From NCBI RefSeq assembly GCF_029081005.1, contig NZ_JAJQTQ010000002.1:124001-188000 (forward strand): a stretch of 64,000 nucleotides of DNA. Direction: 5' to 3'. This document shows, in pieces, positions 16,404-25,665 of the stretch; positions within the stretch are counted from its first letter, which is position 1; each line of letters begins with the position of its first letter. This DNA is from Halomonas elongata (GTDB taxonomy: Bacteria > Pseudomonadota > Gammaproteobacteria > Pseudomonadales > Halomonadaceae). The translations under genes were made by a program, and so were the position numbers. The notes under the pieces were generated by a model that had not been told where the DNA came from, searched no databases, and saw only the letters and a list, made by a program, of their open reading frames with translations.

Positions 16404-17426
16404 TCATTGGTGCGTGGCGGCATCGAAATGCGCGGGGCTGTAGCAGGTCGACAGGGTGCGCATGTCCAGTACGCGACCGCTCTCGCGCATGTGCTGGTCG
16501 AGGTGCTCGGCGACATGGGACATGATCTCGGCGGTCGGGCGTGGATCGCCGACCAGACACTGCCAGGCCGGTGGAGCATCGGGCGCCAGGCTTTCGAGAT
16601 GCTCGATGCTGCGATCCAGGTAGGGGGGCAGCTCCAGCCAGCCCAGTGCGCGTCGCGCATGGTCCGGCGAGGCACCGAGCCACTGTCCGGCCTTGTGAAG
16701 GGCACGGATCAGGGCCGCCAGGGTGGCGGGATAGCGCAGGGCCCAGGAGGCCGTCACGCCGAGAACCTTCTCGGGGTGCGCGGGCCATAGTTGGGCACCG
16801 CTGGCGACGACGCGCCCGACATCGCGATATCGGGCGAGGCTGCCCCAGGGCTCGCCGACGCAGAAGCCGTCGATCTCGTCGTTTTCCAGCGCCTCGACCA
16901 TGCGGGGCGGGGGCAGGGCACCCAGCACCACCTGATGCTCGATGTTGATGTCGGCACTGGCCAGCCATTCGCGCAGTTGGTAGTGCTGGCAGGAGTAGGG
17001 ATAGACCATCGCCAGCCGAGGTGGTCTGCCGCGATGGTCGTGGAGGCGAGCGGCGAAGCGTCGGGCATTGTCGCGGGGATCGCGATCTTCGACGATGTCG
17101 TCCATGCCCTCGGACCAGCGTCGCGACAGCACGATGGTGTTGCCGCCACGGCCGAGGATGAAAGGGGCCAGGGTTTCGCAGGGCGCACGCGACAGGCCGA
17201 GACTCATGGCCAATGGCAGGGGGGATAGCATGTGGGCGCCGTCGAGCAGGCCGGAGGCGACCTTGTCACGCAGCGTCGACCAGGCGTTTTCCCGCGAGAG
17301 TGCCACCTCGAGGCCTTCGTCGGTGAAGAAGCCGGCCTCCCTGGCGATGATCGGCAGGGCGGCGTCGAGCAGGGGGATGAATCCCAGCGTCAGTCGTTCG
17401 AGTTCGGGGGTGCGCGGCGCGCTCAT
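16404..17426 (-). CDS. nasS: Nitrate sensor NasS (CmpA/NrtA-like binding protein)
   Basis: 340 residues related to the nitrate/bicarbonate binding proteins NrtA/CmpA but with no signal peptide, as expected of cytoplasmic NasS. Landmarks are LTLGFIPLLDAALPIIARE at the start, SPLPLAMSLGL near 67 and CVGEPWGSLARY near 190. In characterised systems NasS holds NasT inactive and releases it when it binds nitrate. Its start overlaps the nasT stop by 4 bp, so the pair is made from one transcript. Confidence 0.9.
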   Translation of the reverse strand: MSAPRTPELERLTLGFIPLLDAALPIIAREAGFFTDEGLEVALSRENAWSTLRDKVASGLLDGAHMLSPLPLAMSLGLSRAPCETLAPFILGRGGNTIVLSRRWSEGMDDIVEDRDPRDNARRFAARLHDHRGRPPRLAMVYPYSCQHYQLREWLASADINIEHQVVLGALPPPRMVEALENDEIDGFCVGEPWGSLARYRDVGRVVASGAQLWPAHPEKVLGVTASWALRYPATLAALIRALHKAGQWLGASPDHARRALGWLELPPYLDRSIEHLESLAPDAPPAWQCLVGDPRPTAEIMSHVAEHLDQHMRESGRVLDMRTLSTCYSPAHFDAATHQ

Positions 17427-18016
17427 CGTCCCTTCTCCAGTTGTTCGAGGATGTCGATCACGTTGTTCGCCACATCGCCGATACGCTGCCCACGGTCCAT
17501 GGCCAGCTTGCGTAACATGCGGTAGGCCTGGGGCTCGTCGCAGTCCTGATGCTTCATCAACAGGCCCTTGGCGCGCTCGATGCGCTTGCGTTCGGCCAGT
17601 TGGGTTCGGGCCTGATCCAGTTCACGGCGCATCGACTGGAAGGATTCGAAGCGGGCGATGGCAACTTCCATGACCGCCTTGACCCGACCCGGTACCAGGC
17701 CGTCCACCACATAGGCGCTGACGCCGGACTTGAGCGCGGCCTGCATGGTCTCGGGATCATGCTGGTCGGCGAAGAACACCACCGGACGGGGGTTCTCGCG
17801 GTTGAGCAGCGACATGCTGTCGAGGGTGTCGCGATCGGGGGACTCCATGTCGATGATCACCACATCGGGCTGATGTCGGGCGACCATCTCGTTGAGGCTC
17901 GTCGGGGCCTGCAGGCGACAGATGACCTCGTGGCCCTCGTTGGCGAGGGCTTCCTCGACCATGGCGGCCCGCACGATCTCGTCGTCGACCAGAAGGACTT
18001 TCAAGGGCTGAGGCAT
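17423..18016 (-). CDS. nasT: ANTAR-domain antiterminator NasT
   Basis: 197 residues. A pseudo-receiver domain starts LKVLLVDDEIVRAAMVEE. The C-terminal ANTAR RNA-binding helices include RKRIERAKGLLMKHQ and the domain ends VIDILEQLEKGR. NasT binds paired A1/G4 hexaloops in nascent RNA and blocks terminator formation. Two such leaders lie in this window, before the nirBD operon and before nasA. I start at the ATG at 18016 (MPQPLKVLL); the longer frame is not conserved. The Shine-Dalgarno sequence is weak. Confidence 0.92.
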   Translation of the reverse strand: MPQPLKVLLVDDEIVRAAMVEEALANEGHEVICRLQAPTSLNEMVARHQPDVVIIDMESPDRDTLDSMSLLNRENPRPVVFFADQHDPETMQAALKSGVSAYVVDGLVPGRVKAVMEVAIARFESFQSMRRELDQARTQLAERKRIERAKGLLMKHQDCDEPQAYRMLRKLAMDRGQRIGDVANNVIDILEQLEKGR

Positions 18017-18392
18017 GGTGGCGTGGCTCGTTGCATAGGGTCTTTGGAGATATGCAATGCAAGACCCATTCCAGATCGGGTGACGCCGATGAATGCCTGC
18101 GCGGCTCGGCCATGGTGTCACGTAGGGCCCCGATATGGCGTGCAGGCTCCGAGATTCCCGTATCGTGCGCCTCGAGCTTGATACCGCTCGTCGGGTGCTC
18201 GGCGCGTCTCCCGGCCGGAATAAGGGAGGGTGATGGAGGGCCCTGGCCGAAGCGGGGACGGACCGGAGCCGGGGGGCATTGCACCGAAGCGGTGCGAGTG
18301 GGGTGGCGAGATGCGCCCGACATGTGCGGCGACATCGCGTCCGTCGGCGCCGATGTCGGTACGGAACGCGCCACGCCGGGGCTCGACGTACT

Positions 18393-18408
18393 TGGCATGG
18401 CACTTGCT
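18393..18408 (+). promoter_or_regulatory. Sigma-54 promoter of nasA
   Basis: TGGCATGGCACTTGCT matches the -24/-12 consensus TGGCACGNNNNTTGCW at all but one defined position and has the obligatory GG-N10-GC spacing. Initiation would be near 18419, only a few bases before hairpin P1 of the leader. This implies RpoN and probably NtrC control of nitrate assimilation by nitrogen status. Confidence 0.8.
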
Positions 18409-18426
18409 ATCCAAATGGGTGACCAG

Positions 18427-18516
18427 GATGAACCAAGGGTGGTTCATTCATCGGCAAAGACGCCCACCGCTTCTCCGCAGCCTCGGCTGCCGTGAGGCGG
18501 TGGGCGTCGTCGTTTC
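18427..18516 (+). promoter_or_regulatory. NasT (ANTAR)-type antitermination leader of nasA-cobA
   Basis: P1 (18428-18447) has a 7-bp stem ATGAACC/GGTTCAT with loop AAGGGT. P2 (18451-18466) has loop AAAGAC between short GGC/GCC arms. Both loops have A1 and G4. P2 overlaps the 5' arm of a long terminator, GACGCCCACCGC (18459-18470) pairing with GCGGTGGGCGTC (18497-18508), with an inner GCAGCC/GGCTGC stem and a GTCGTTTC tail. The P2 loop and terminator opening AAAGAC are identical to the nirB leader. Confidence 0.8.
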
Positions 18517-18546
18517 GGCAGTCGTCCACGACGGGAGGAAAGCGTC

Positions 18547-21288
18547 ATGTCCAGTGCCCCAACGCAAGACGCACGCACCACATGCCCTTATTGCGGCGTC
18601 GGTTGCGGCGTGCGCGCCGAGATGCAGGAGGGCCGGGTCGTTGCCGTCGAGGGCGACACCGAGCATCCGGCCAATTACGGTCGCCTGTGCGTCAAGGGAT
18701 CGGCTCTGCATGAGACGCTCGGCGATCGGGGGCGGCTCATGCGTCCTCGGCTGGACGGCGCCGAGGTCGACTGGGACACCGCCCTGGATGCCGTGGCCGA
18801 CCGCCTTGCCGAGACACGGCGCGAGCACGGTCCGGACGCTCTTGCCGGCTATCTCTCCGGGCAATTGCTCACCGAGGACTATTACGTCGCCAACAAGCTG
18901 TTCAAGGGCTTTCTCGGCACGCCGCATCTGGATACCAATTCGCGACTCTGCATGGCCTCGGCGGTGGCCGCCTACAAGCGCTCGCTGGGAGCCGACGTCG
19001 TACCCTGCAACTATGAAGACCTGGAGGACGCCGAACTGGTGGTGCTGGTGGGCTCGAACCTGGCCTGGAATCACCCGGTGCTGTTCCAGCGCCTGCGCGT
19101 CGCCAAGACGCGCAATCCCCTGCTGCGGGTGGTGGTGATCGATCCGCGCATCACCGATACCTGTGAGCTGGCCGATCTCTACCTGGGCGTCCGCCCCGGC
19201 AGCGATGCTCGCCTGTTCACGGGGCTGCTGGCCTGGATGGCCGAGCGGGGCAAGCTCGATCGTGTCTATCTGGCGCGTCACACTCGAGGGCTGGAGGACG
19301 CCCTGGAGGCGGCACGACAGGACGATGTCTCGATCGAGGCCATCGCCGCCGACTGCGATGTCGATCCCGAGCGCCTGGAAACCTTTTTCTACTGGTTCGC
19401 CAGCCAGTTGCACGTGGTCACGCTCTACTCCCAGGGGATCAATCAGTCGAGCAGCGGTACCGACAAGTGCCAGGCGATCATCAATTGCCACCTGGCCGGT
19501 GGCAAGATCGGCCTGCCCGGTGCCGGTCCCTTTTCCATCACCGGCCAGCCCAACGCCATGGGCGGGCGCGAGGTGGGCGGACTGGCCAACCAGCTGGCCG
19601 CTCACATGGACTACGACAGCCCGGGGGTTGTGGAGCGGGTGACACGCTTCTGGACCACCGAGTCGCTCGTCCCGTGTCCCCCGGCCGCGCCCGGGCACAA
19701 GGCGGTATCCCTGTTCGAGGCCATCGAACGCGGCGAGGTTCGGGCCCTGTGGATCATGGCCACCAATCCCGCCGTCAGTCTGCCCGATACCCACCGGGTG
19801 CGTGCGGCGCTGGCCAGGTGTCCGCTGGTGATTGTCTCGGAATGCATGGCCGATACCGACCTTCTGGAGGTTGCCGACATCGTGCTGCCGGCCTCCGGCT
19901 GGTCCGAAAAGGATGGCACCGTGACCAATTCCGAGCGTCGCATCTCGCGTCAGCGCGGCCTGATGACGCCGCCGGGCGAGGCTCGCCACGATTGGTGGAT
20001 CATCAGCGAGGTGGCGTGGCGCCTGGGGTTCGGCGAGGCCTTCGACTATGCCCATCCGGCCGACATCTTCGTCGAGCATGCACGCCTGTCCGGCTTCGAG
20101 AACGAGGGAGAAGGGCGGCGCTGTTTCGATATCTCCGCCCTGGCCGAGCTGGACCGTTCGGGCTATGACGCCCTGGCACCGATCCAGTGGCCGGTGACGC
20201 GCCAGGCGCCACGGGGCACGCCCCGGTTGTTCGAGGATGGACACTTCGCCACCCCCGATGGCCGGGCTCGACTCTTGCCGGTGAGGCCGCGAGGCCCGGT
20301 CCAGGTCCTCGGCGAACATCGACGCTTCCGCCTCAATACCGGTCGGGTCCGTGACCAGTGGCATACCATGACGCGTACGGCCCGGGCGTCGAGGCTGATG
20401 AACCACCGCACCGAGCCCTTCATCGAGGTGCATCCTGAGGATGCCCGGGCGTTGGGTCTGGCCGATCAGGGGCTGGCGCGGCTCGAGGGCGAGGGCGGCG
20501 ACTACCGGGGCCGGGTCCGGATCTCGCCGGCTCAGCGGCGCGGCGAACTGTTCGTGCCGATCCACTGGAGCGACCGCTTCAGTGCCTCGGCGCTGGCCGG
20601 CGCGCTGCTGGCGTCGCATGTCGATCCCTTGTCCGGCCAGCCCGAGTCCAAGCATGGTGCCGTGGCCTTGACGAGACTGCCCTGCGCCTGGGAAGCCACT
20701 CTGGTGGTCGCCGAAGACCTCACCGTGGGGGAGCGGGTGCGCCAGGCGACCGCTTATTGGGCGCGAATTCCCATGGCCCATGCCGAACGCTGGCAACTGG
20801 CGGGCGATCCCGCCGCCACCGGGCGTGACTGGTTGGCCTGGCTGGCCGATGTCCTGCCGGTGTCGGCCTCGCTGTGGTGCGACGATCCGGCCGATGGTCG
20901 GCTGCGTGCCGCGGGGATCGAGGCCGGCCGACTGCGCTGGTGGCTGATGGTCGGTCCGCCGGCCGAGTTGCCCGGACTGGCCTGGCTCGACGAACGGTTC
21001 GCCGAGGCGGCCGAGGGCATCGGCCTGGAGGCGGGCCAGCGGCGTCGGATACTGGCCGCCTGCGAGGACGGGGCCGCCGACGACGGACCCCTGGTGTGCA
21101 GTTGTCACCAGGTCGGACGGGGCGCCATCGCGTCGGCCATCCGCGAGGGCGATACCAGTGTCGAGGCGCTGGGCGCCCGGCTGGCCTGCGGCACCCAGTG
21201 CGGCAGCTGCATCCCCGAATTGAAATCACTCATCGAAGAGGAGAGGGCCCATGCGTCGCATCCCGTCCCTGATGTCGAGCCGGCTTGA
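18547..21288 (+). CDS. nasA: Assimilatory nitrate reductase catalytic subunit NasA
   Basis: 913 residues, cytoplasmic molybdopterin enzyme reducing nitrate to nitrite. The N-terminal [4Fe-4S] ligands are Cys13, 16, 20 and 48 (CPYCGVGC; GRLCVKG). Mo-cofactor motifs include QGINQSSSGTDKCQAI and GQPNAMGGREVGGLANQL. The C-terminal about 60 residues form a BFD-like [2Fe-2S] domain (VCSCHQVG; CGTQCGSCIPELK), typical of NADH-dependent NasA. There is no Tat signal. It follows a sigma-54 promoter and an ANTAR leader, with GGGAGGAAAG before the ATG, and overlaps cobA by 38 bp. Confidence 0.96.
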   Translation: MSSAPTQDARTTCPYCGVGCGVRAEMQEGRVVAVEGDTEHPANYGRLCVKGSALHETLGDRGRLMRPRLDGAEVDWDTALDAVADRLAETRREHGPDALAGYLSGQLLTEDYYVANKLFKGFLGTPHLDTNSRLCMASAVAAYKRSLGADVVPCNYEDLEDAELVVLVGSNLAWNHPVLFQRLRVAKTRNPLLRVVVIDPRITDTCELADLYLGVRPGSDARLFTGLLAWMAERGKLDRVYLARHTRGLEDALEAARQDDVSIEAIAADCDVDPERLETFFYWFASQLHVVTLYSQGINQSSSGTDKCQAIINCHLAGGKIGLPGAGPFSITGQPNAMGGREVGGLANQLAAHMDYDSPGVVERVTRFWTTESLVPCPPAAPGHKAVSLFEAIERGEVRALWIMATNPAVSLPDTHRVRAALARCPLVIVSECMADTDLLEVADIVLPASGWSEKDGTVTNSERRISRQRGLMTPPGEARHDWWIISEVAWRLGFGEAFDYAHPADIFVEHARLSGFENEGEGRRCFDISALAELDRSGYDALAPIQWPVTRQAPRGTPRLFEDGHFATPDGRARLLPVRPRGPVQVLGEHRRFRLNTGRVRDQWHTMTRTARASRLMNHRTEPFIEVHPEDARALGLADQGLARLEGEGGDYRGRVRISPAQRRGELFVPIHWSDRFSASALAGALLASHVDPLSGQPESKHGAVALTRLPCAWEATLVVAEDLTVGERVRQATAYWARIPMAHAERWQLAGDPAATGRDWLAWLADVLPVSASLWCDDPADGRLRAAGIEAGRLRWWLMVGPPAELPGLAWLDERFAEAAEGIGLEAGQRRRILAACEDGAADDGPLVCSCHQVGRGAIASAIREGDTSVEALGARLACGTQCGSCIPELKSLIEEERAHASHPVPDVEPA

Positions 21289-22201
21289 GGCTGTCCTGCG
21301 CCCATGGCGTGGCCGTCCCTTGCATTCGCTGGCGCGCGTCGCCTTCTCCTGGTGGGCATCGCAGTGTCCACCGAGCGATGAGCCGGCCGCCGCGAGCCGG
21401 CACGGCGACCGGGACGGGCGGGTGTTTCTGGTTGGTGCCGGCAGCGGCGACGTCGAGTTGTTGACCCTCAAGGCTGCCCGGCTGCTGAGGGAGGCCGACG
21501 CCGTGGTCTATGATCGTCTGGTGGGTGACGAGATCCTGGCCTTGATCCCTGCCGGGCGGGAGCGTTACTACGTGGGCAAGTCGCGAGGGCACCACAGTGT
21601 CGCCCAGGCCGAGATCGGCGCGCTGCTGGTGCGCCTGGCCGGCGAGGGCAAGCGGGTCGTCAGGTTGAAGGGCGGCGACCCCGGCGTCTTCGGGCGCATG
21701 GGCGAGGAACTGGCCACACTGGATGGTGCCGGTATCGGCCGCGAGATCGTGCCCGGTATCACGGCCGCTTCGGCAGCCTGTGCGAGCATGGGGATTCCGC
21801 TGACCGATCGTGGTCACGCCCAGCAACTTCGTCTGATTACCGCCCAGCAGTGTCGCGAGGGTGGCGAGCCGGACTGGCCCGCCCTGGCGCGTCGTGACGA
21901 GACCCTGGTGTTCTATATGGGTCTCTCCAGGGTTGCGCCGATCTGTCGCGGCCTGCGCGGTGCCGGACTGCCCGACGATTGGCCGATCATGCTGGTCGCC
22001 AATGCCAGCCTGCCGGAGCAGGAGGCGCTCGTCGGTACCCTGGCCGACATGCCCGAGCGGCTTGCCGCCCATCCGCTGCCGTCACCCTGCCTGATCATCG
22101 TGGGCAGCGTGGTGCGTCTCGCCGAGGTTCGTCGGCTCGTCGACTCGGAGGTGATGCACGCGATCGAAGCGCACCGCGAGGATGCCGACATCTACCACTG
22201 A
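21251..22201 (+). CDS. cobA: Uroporphyrinogen-III C-methyltransferase (CobA/SUMT)
   Basis: 316 residues. The methyltransferase starts near residue 57 with VFLVGAGSGDVELLTLKA; further motifs are VVYDRLV, RLKGGDPGVFGRMGEE and VPGITAASAACA. It makes precorrin-2, the sirohaem precursor needed by NirB, explaining its place behind nasA. The about 55-residue N-terminal extension is unusual, but AGGAGAGG 4 nt before the ATG at 21251 supports this start. The start lies inside nasA, so translation is coupled. It converges with gspN, overlapping by 10 bp. Confidence 0.93.
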   Translation: MRRIPSLMSSRLEAVLRPWRGRPLHSLARVAFSWWASQCPPSDEPAAASRHGDRDGRVFLVGAGSGDVELLTLKAARLLREADAVVYDRLVGDEILALIPAGRERYYVGKSRGHHSVAQAEIGALLVRLAGEGKRVVRLKGGDPGVFGRMGEELATLDGAGIGREIVPGITAASAACASMGIPLTDRGHAQQLRLITAQQCREGGEPDWPALARRDETLVFYMGLSRVAPICRGLRGAGLPDDWPIMLVANASLPEQEALVGTLADMPERLAAHPLPSPCLIIVGSVVRLAEVRRLVDSEVMHAIEAHREDADIYH

Positions 22202-22920
22202 CGCTGCTGCTCGCCGGGCGTCACGCTCGGGTCGAGCAAGCGCCAGTAGGTGAGCAAGGGATGATCGGCCGTCAGCCGGGCGTTCAGTTCGCCATGGCCG
22301 CCGAGCAGCGAATGATCGAGACGCAGTAGCGCATCAGTTGGCTCGCCGAGCGTGAATTGCCACGCATCATGGCCCTGGGCGCAATCGAGCCTCAAGGCTG
22401 CCCGTTCCAGGGGAACGATCTCGGGGGCTTTCAATTGCAGTGACGGGCTCGTGAGCCGTCCCTCGGCCGTCAGGCAACCGCCAGGCCTCATCCGGCCCTC
22501 CAGGTGCCCCTCCAGCCTGCCGTCGATGCCGATGCCACTGCCCATGGGCAACGCCGAGGTGTCGAGGGCCGCAAGGTTCCCGCCTGCGAGCTGCCAGGCC
22601 ACGGTCAGGCCCTCCAGTCGTGCGTTGAATACCCAGCCATCGCCGATGTCCAGGTGCAGCTCGGGGCGCCAGCCATCCAGGCCGAGGTGCCAGTTCAGCG
22701 GTTCGAATTTCAGGGGCCAGCCGGGCCGGGGCTCGATGATCAGTGCGGCGGCCTGGCCATCCAGCAGTCGACCGCGAGGCTCTTCCAGGCTGACTGGCCC
22801 GGGCAGGTTGGCCACGATGAGGCCCGACAGGGCACCAAGCGGAAGGGTGAACAGCAGGGTGAGACCGAAGATGCCGCCGATGAGGATGGTCTGGGCCGCC
22901 CGGCCGATGGCGCGCCTCAT
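22192..22920 (-). CDS. gspN: Type II secretion protein N
   Basis: 242 residues, last gene of the secretion operon. One N-terminal membrane segment (about 10-35) is followed by a periplasmic domain rich in LEG/LxG beta repeats, as in the GspN family. It is an accessory component of unclear role. Its start overlaps gspM by 4 bp and its stop overlaps the convergent cobA by 10 bp; no terminator fits between them. Confidence 0.8.
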   Translation of the reverse strand: MRRAIGRAAQTILIGGIFGLTLLFTLPLGALSGLIVANLPGPVSLEEPRGRLLDGQAAALIIEPRPGWPLKFEPLNWHLGLDGWRPELHLDIGDGWVFNARLEGLTVAWQLAGGNLAALDTSALPMGSGIGIDGRLEGHLEGRMRPGGCLTAEGRLTSPSLQLKAPEIVPLERAALRLDCAQGHDAWQFTLGEPTDALLRLDHSLLGGHGELNARLTADHPLLTYWRLLDPSVTPGEQQRQW

Positions 22921-23390
22921 GGCGAGGCCTCGTCATGTCCGTCGATGGGCCGGTGCTCGAGTTCCGCCACCAGGGTCATCTCCAGCGCCAGGTCGTCGTC
23001 CGACGTTCCTGTCAGCGACCATTCGGTGGCCCACCAACCGCGCCGAGCCGCCCAGCGAGCGAAGTCCGTGACGGTTTCCGGTCGTTGAACCTGCCCTTGA
23101 AGGTGCAGGCCATGGGGCTGTGACGCCAGGCGCGGCGCGACGATGCCGTTTCGCTCGGCGACGGCCAGCCAGCGGTCCTGCGCCAGTGGCTGGATGGCCG
23201 GCAGACGAGAGGCGGCAGCCGGTGGTGGTGCGGCCTCGATGACGTCGATATCACCGAGCCGCGAGATGGCCAGGTAGCCGAGCAGGAGGACGATGATGCC
23301 GGCACCGAGCCCCAGGGTGCGGCGCTCCCTGGGCTCGCGAGACTGCCAGGCCCGCTGCAGCGGCGAGCGCAAGGACGTCAACGAGATCAT
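22917..23390 (-). CDS. gspM: Type II secretion protein M
   Basis: 157 residues. It has a cytoplasmic N-terminus with the ERR motif (REPRERRTLG), one membrane helix (about 28-45) and a periplasmic ferredoxin-like domain. GspM partners GspL in the inner-membrane platform that anchors the GspE ATPase. Sequence conservation in this family is low, so the call rests mainly on position between gspL and gspN and on topology. ATGA overlaps exist on both sides. Confidence 0.78.
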   Translation of the reverse strand: MISLTSLRSPLQRAWQSREPRERRTLGLGAGIIVLLLGYLAISRLGDIDVIEAAPPPAAASRLPAIQPLAQDRWLAVAERNGIVAPRLASQPHGLHLQGQVQRPETVTDFARWAARRGWWATEWSLTGTSDDDLALEMTLVAELEHRPIDGHDEASP

Positions 23391-24613
23391 GGTGAGTGTC
23401 CTTCATGGGGAGCGGAGGAAAGGTCGATCTCCAGAGTGAGTGTCGTCGGCGTGTCGGTGAGTCGGCCGAGGGCGGCGAGCCGAGGGCGCAGGGCGTCCAT
23501 TTCGGCTTCGCTCGACCCCTCCAGGGCCCAGCTCAGATGCAGCCGCTGTCCCGAGACCGCCAGGCGTTGCAGCCTGGCGCGATCGGGCATGTCGCTCATG
23601 GCGGCCAACTGTTCCTCGATGCGCGTGCGGCGTTGGGCGAGGTCGGCCAGGGCCGAGGTGCGTTCTGCCAGGCGTTGTCTGGCGTCGTCCGCGTTGTCGG
23701 GCGTGGCAATGAAGCGGGCGGCTACTTGTTGTTCGGTCGTCTGTCGGGTGGATTGATGGCCTTCCCAGGCGACGAGCCCGGTATGCAGCAGGAGGCACAT
23801 CACGATCAGCCCGGTACGGCGCCAGGGCAGCCAGGCCTTGGCGCCTTCCAGCGAGATCGGCAAGCGAGGATGTGGTCTGGCCTGGCCCGGCAGGGGGGCG
23901 GGCCGAGGCAGGTGGTGAGGCAGGTGGCGTCCGAGAAAATTCAGGCGTGCCAGCGTGCTTTCGTCGTCGAGGGGCTGGTGCCACTCACGATCGGCCAGGA
24001 TCGGAGGCAGGGAGGCATGGCGTGGCCAGACCAGCCAATGACAGCGCCCCGGCGCCTTGTCTTGATCGGTGTCGTGCCAGCGCAACATCCAGTCGTCATC
24101 GGCGGGCAGGGCACAGAGGGCACGTTCGGGGGGATCGGGTTGCCCCAGGAAGGCCGGTGCCCAGGCCGTCGGGGAGAGCCCGGCCCGGGCCAGCGTGGCC
24201 TGCCAGTCTTGAAGTCGCGAACGCGCAGCCCCGACCAGCACCAGGCGGCCTTGAGTGTGGTCGAGCCGTGCCAGTTCCAGCGGCTCCCGGTGGCCCTCGT
24301 CGCAGCGGTGTTGGTCGACGAGCAGTGGCCACTCATCGCGCTTGAGTCCCTTGGGGGCAGCGAGTTCGAAGCGGGTGACCGAGGCTGGCGGCAGCACGAG
24401 AATCGGGTCGTGGCCCGTCGACTGTAGCGCCCTGGGCAAGGGATTGCCCGGTGTCCAGTAGCCGCCCGGCGGTGTCGTCGTGTCGTCGAGCAGCGTCCAG
24501 TACCAGGGGTCCGAATGATACCGAGGAGTGGCTGGCGGCATCAGAAGCAGCCGGGCTCGAGGGGGCTTGTGGCCGCGTTGAACGCGAGGGAGTCGGTTCA
24601 GCATCGATCTCAT
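23387..24613 (-). CDS. gspL: Type II secretion protein L
   Basis: 408 residues. A cytoplasmic actin-like domain occupies about the first 245 residues, a membrane helix follows near 255-275 (LIVMCLLLHTGLVAW), then a periplasmic domain. It recruits the GspE ATPase to the inner membrane. The start at 24613 overlaps the gspK stop by 4 bp; a second ATG lies 3 codons in. Confidence 0.85.
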   Translation of the reverse strand: MRSMLNRLPRVQRGHKPPRARLLLMPPATPRYHSDPWYWTLLDDTTTPPGGYWTPGNPLPRALQSTGHDPILVLPPASVTRFELAAPKGLKRDEWPLLVDQHRCDEGHREPLELARLDHTQGRLVLVGAARSRLQDWQATLARAGLSPTAWAPAFLGQPDPPERALCALPADDDWMLRWHDTDQDKAPGRCHWLVWPRHASLPPILADREWHQPLDDESTLARLNFLGRHLPHHLPRPAPLPGQARPHPRLPISLEGAKAWLPWRRTGLIVMCLLLHTGLVAWEGHQSTRQTTEQQVAARFIATPDNADDARQRLAERTSALADLAQRRTRIEEQLAAMSDMPDRARLQRLAVSGQRLHLSWALEGSSEAEMDALRPRLAALGRLTDTPTTLTLEIDLSSAPHEGHSP

Positions 24614-25665
24614 GAAGACTCCTCGGTGGAAGGTGTGGGGTAAGGGGAGCGGGGCGCTTCACCGCGATAGCGCTGCAGGATCCGGACCCGGGCGGCGGGT
24701 ACCCTGGGTTGCCAGGGGCTCACCCCCTCGGCTTGAAGCAGGCGTACATAGCGGTATTGGCGGTCGCCGATCTCGATTCGGATATGCAGACGCAACAGGT
24801 CTGGCGTCAGGGTCAGGCGACGGGCGAGCTCGTCGAAATCATCGGGGTCGCCCAGGGCGCTGCGCACGGCGTCGACATCCGGGTAGCCGGCGGCGGGACG
24901 CGATCCGAGCAAGCGTTCGAGCTGCCCGCGCGGAATCCGGCCCTCGAGCAGGGCATCGAGCAGTTCGACCCGTTCGACGGCCAGGCTGTTGAGGTTGAGC
25001 ATCAGCGGCCCGGTGTCGGGGTAGGCGCACAGCCCCTCGGGCAGGCGCCGGGAACGCCGACTGTTCAGCGGAGCCAGCCAGTTGACCTCACTGATGTCGG
25101 CAAGGGGGGTGTTGGCCGTGGTGCGTGGTCCAAGGCCGGTGCGGACATCGTTGGCATAGTCGGGACCGTCGAGACTGCCGGAGCGGGCCACGCCGTCGGG
25201 GTCCATCCAGTCCATCAGCCGGGAAAGAATGGCATTGGTCGAGAGGCCTGACACGGGACGTCCCTGGAGATGATGGTCGATGTAATGGGTCAACTGGCGC
25301 CTGGTGAGGGGAGCGTCGGGGCCTGCCAGGGCATTGAGGTTGAGGCAGCCACGCAGGTCCTCGACGTTGAGGTGGATGTGGCCATGGTCGGTGGGGTAGG
25401 ACAGCGAACGTCCACGCAGGCTCTGCCACCAGAGTCCCGCCTGGCGGACGGCGGCGTCGGTCAGGGCACGGCGTGCGATGACCTCGGCGCCTTGCGCATA
25501 GAAGTCGGCCTGGGTCTGCGCCTGGAGCTCGCTCAGGCGGGCCAGGTCCCGGCGGCCCTGTTCGCTCAGGCTCGTCAGGGTCAGGCTGACCAGTGCCAGG
25601 CACAGCAGCACCATCAGCAGGGCGGCGCCGTCCTGACGCGTGCCGGGGGGCAACGGGCGGTTCAT
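24610..25665 (-). CDS. gspK: Type II secretion minor pseudopilin K
   Basis: 351 residues, the largest minor pseudopilin, expected at the pilus tip. The prepilin peptidase site is Gly13-Ala14 (RQDGAALLMVLLCLAL). Position +5 of the mature protein is not Glu, which is normal for GspK. The following alpha domain has the family EVNWLAPLNSRRSRRLPEGL region. The start at 25665 overlaps the gspJ stop by 4 bp; the longer open frame lies wholly within gspJ. Confidence 0.88.
   Translation of the reverse strand: MNRPLPPGTRQDGAALLMVLLCLALVSLTLTSLSEQGRRDLARLSELQAQTQADFYAQGAEVIARRALTDAAVRQAGLWWQSLRGRSLSYPTDHGHIHLNVEDLRGCLNLNALAGPDAPLTRRQLTHYIDHHLQGRPVSGLSTNAILSRLMDWMDPDGVARSGSLDGPDYANDVRTGLGPRTTANTPLADISEVNWLAPLNSRRSRRLPEGLCAYPDTGPLMLNLNSLAVERVELLDALLEGRIPRGQLERLLGSRPAAGYPDVDAVRSALGDPDDFDELARRLTLTPDLLRLHIRIEIGDRQYRYVRLLQAEGVSPWQPRVPAARVRILQRYRGEAPRSPYPTPSTEESS

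Noticed and set aside
18448..21108. An 886-codon open frame antisense to nasA
   Set aside because: It runs through the nasA leader and is a shadow of the complete nasA gene.
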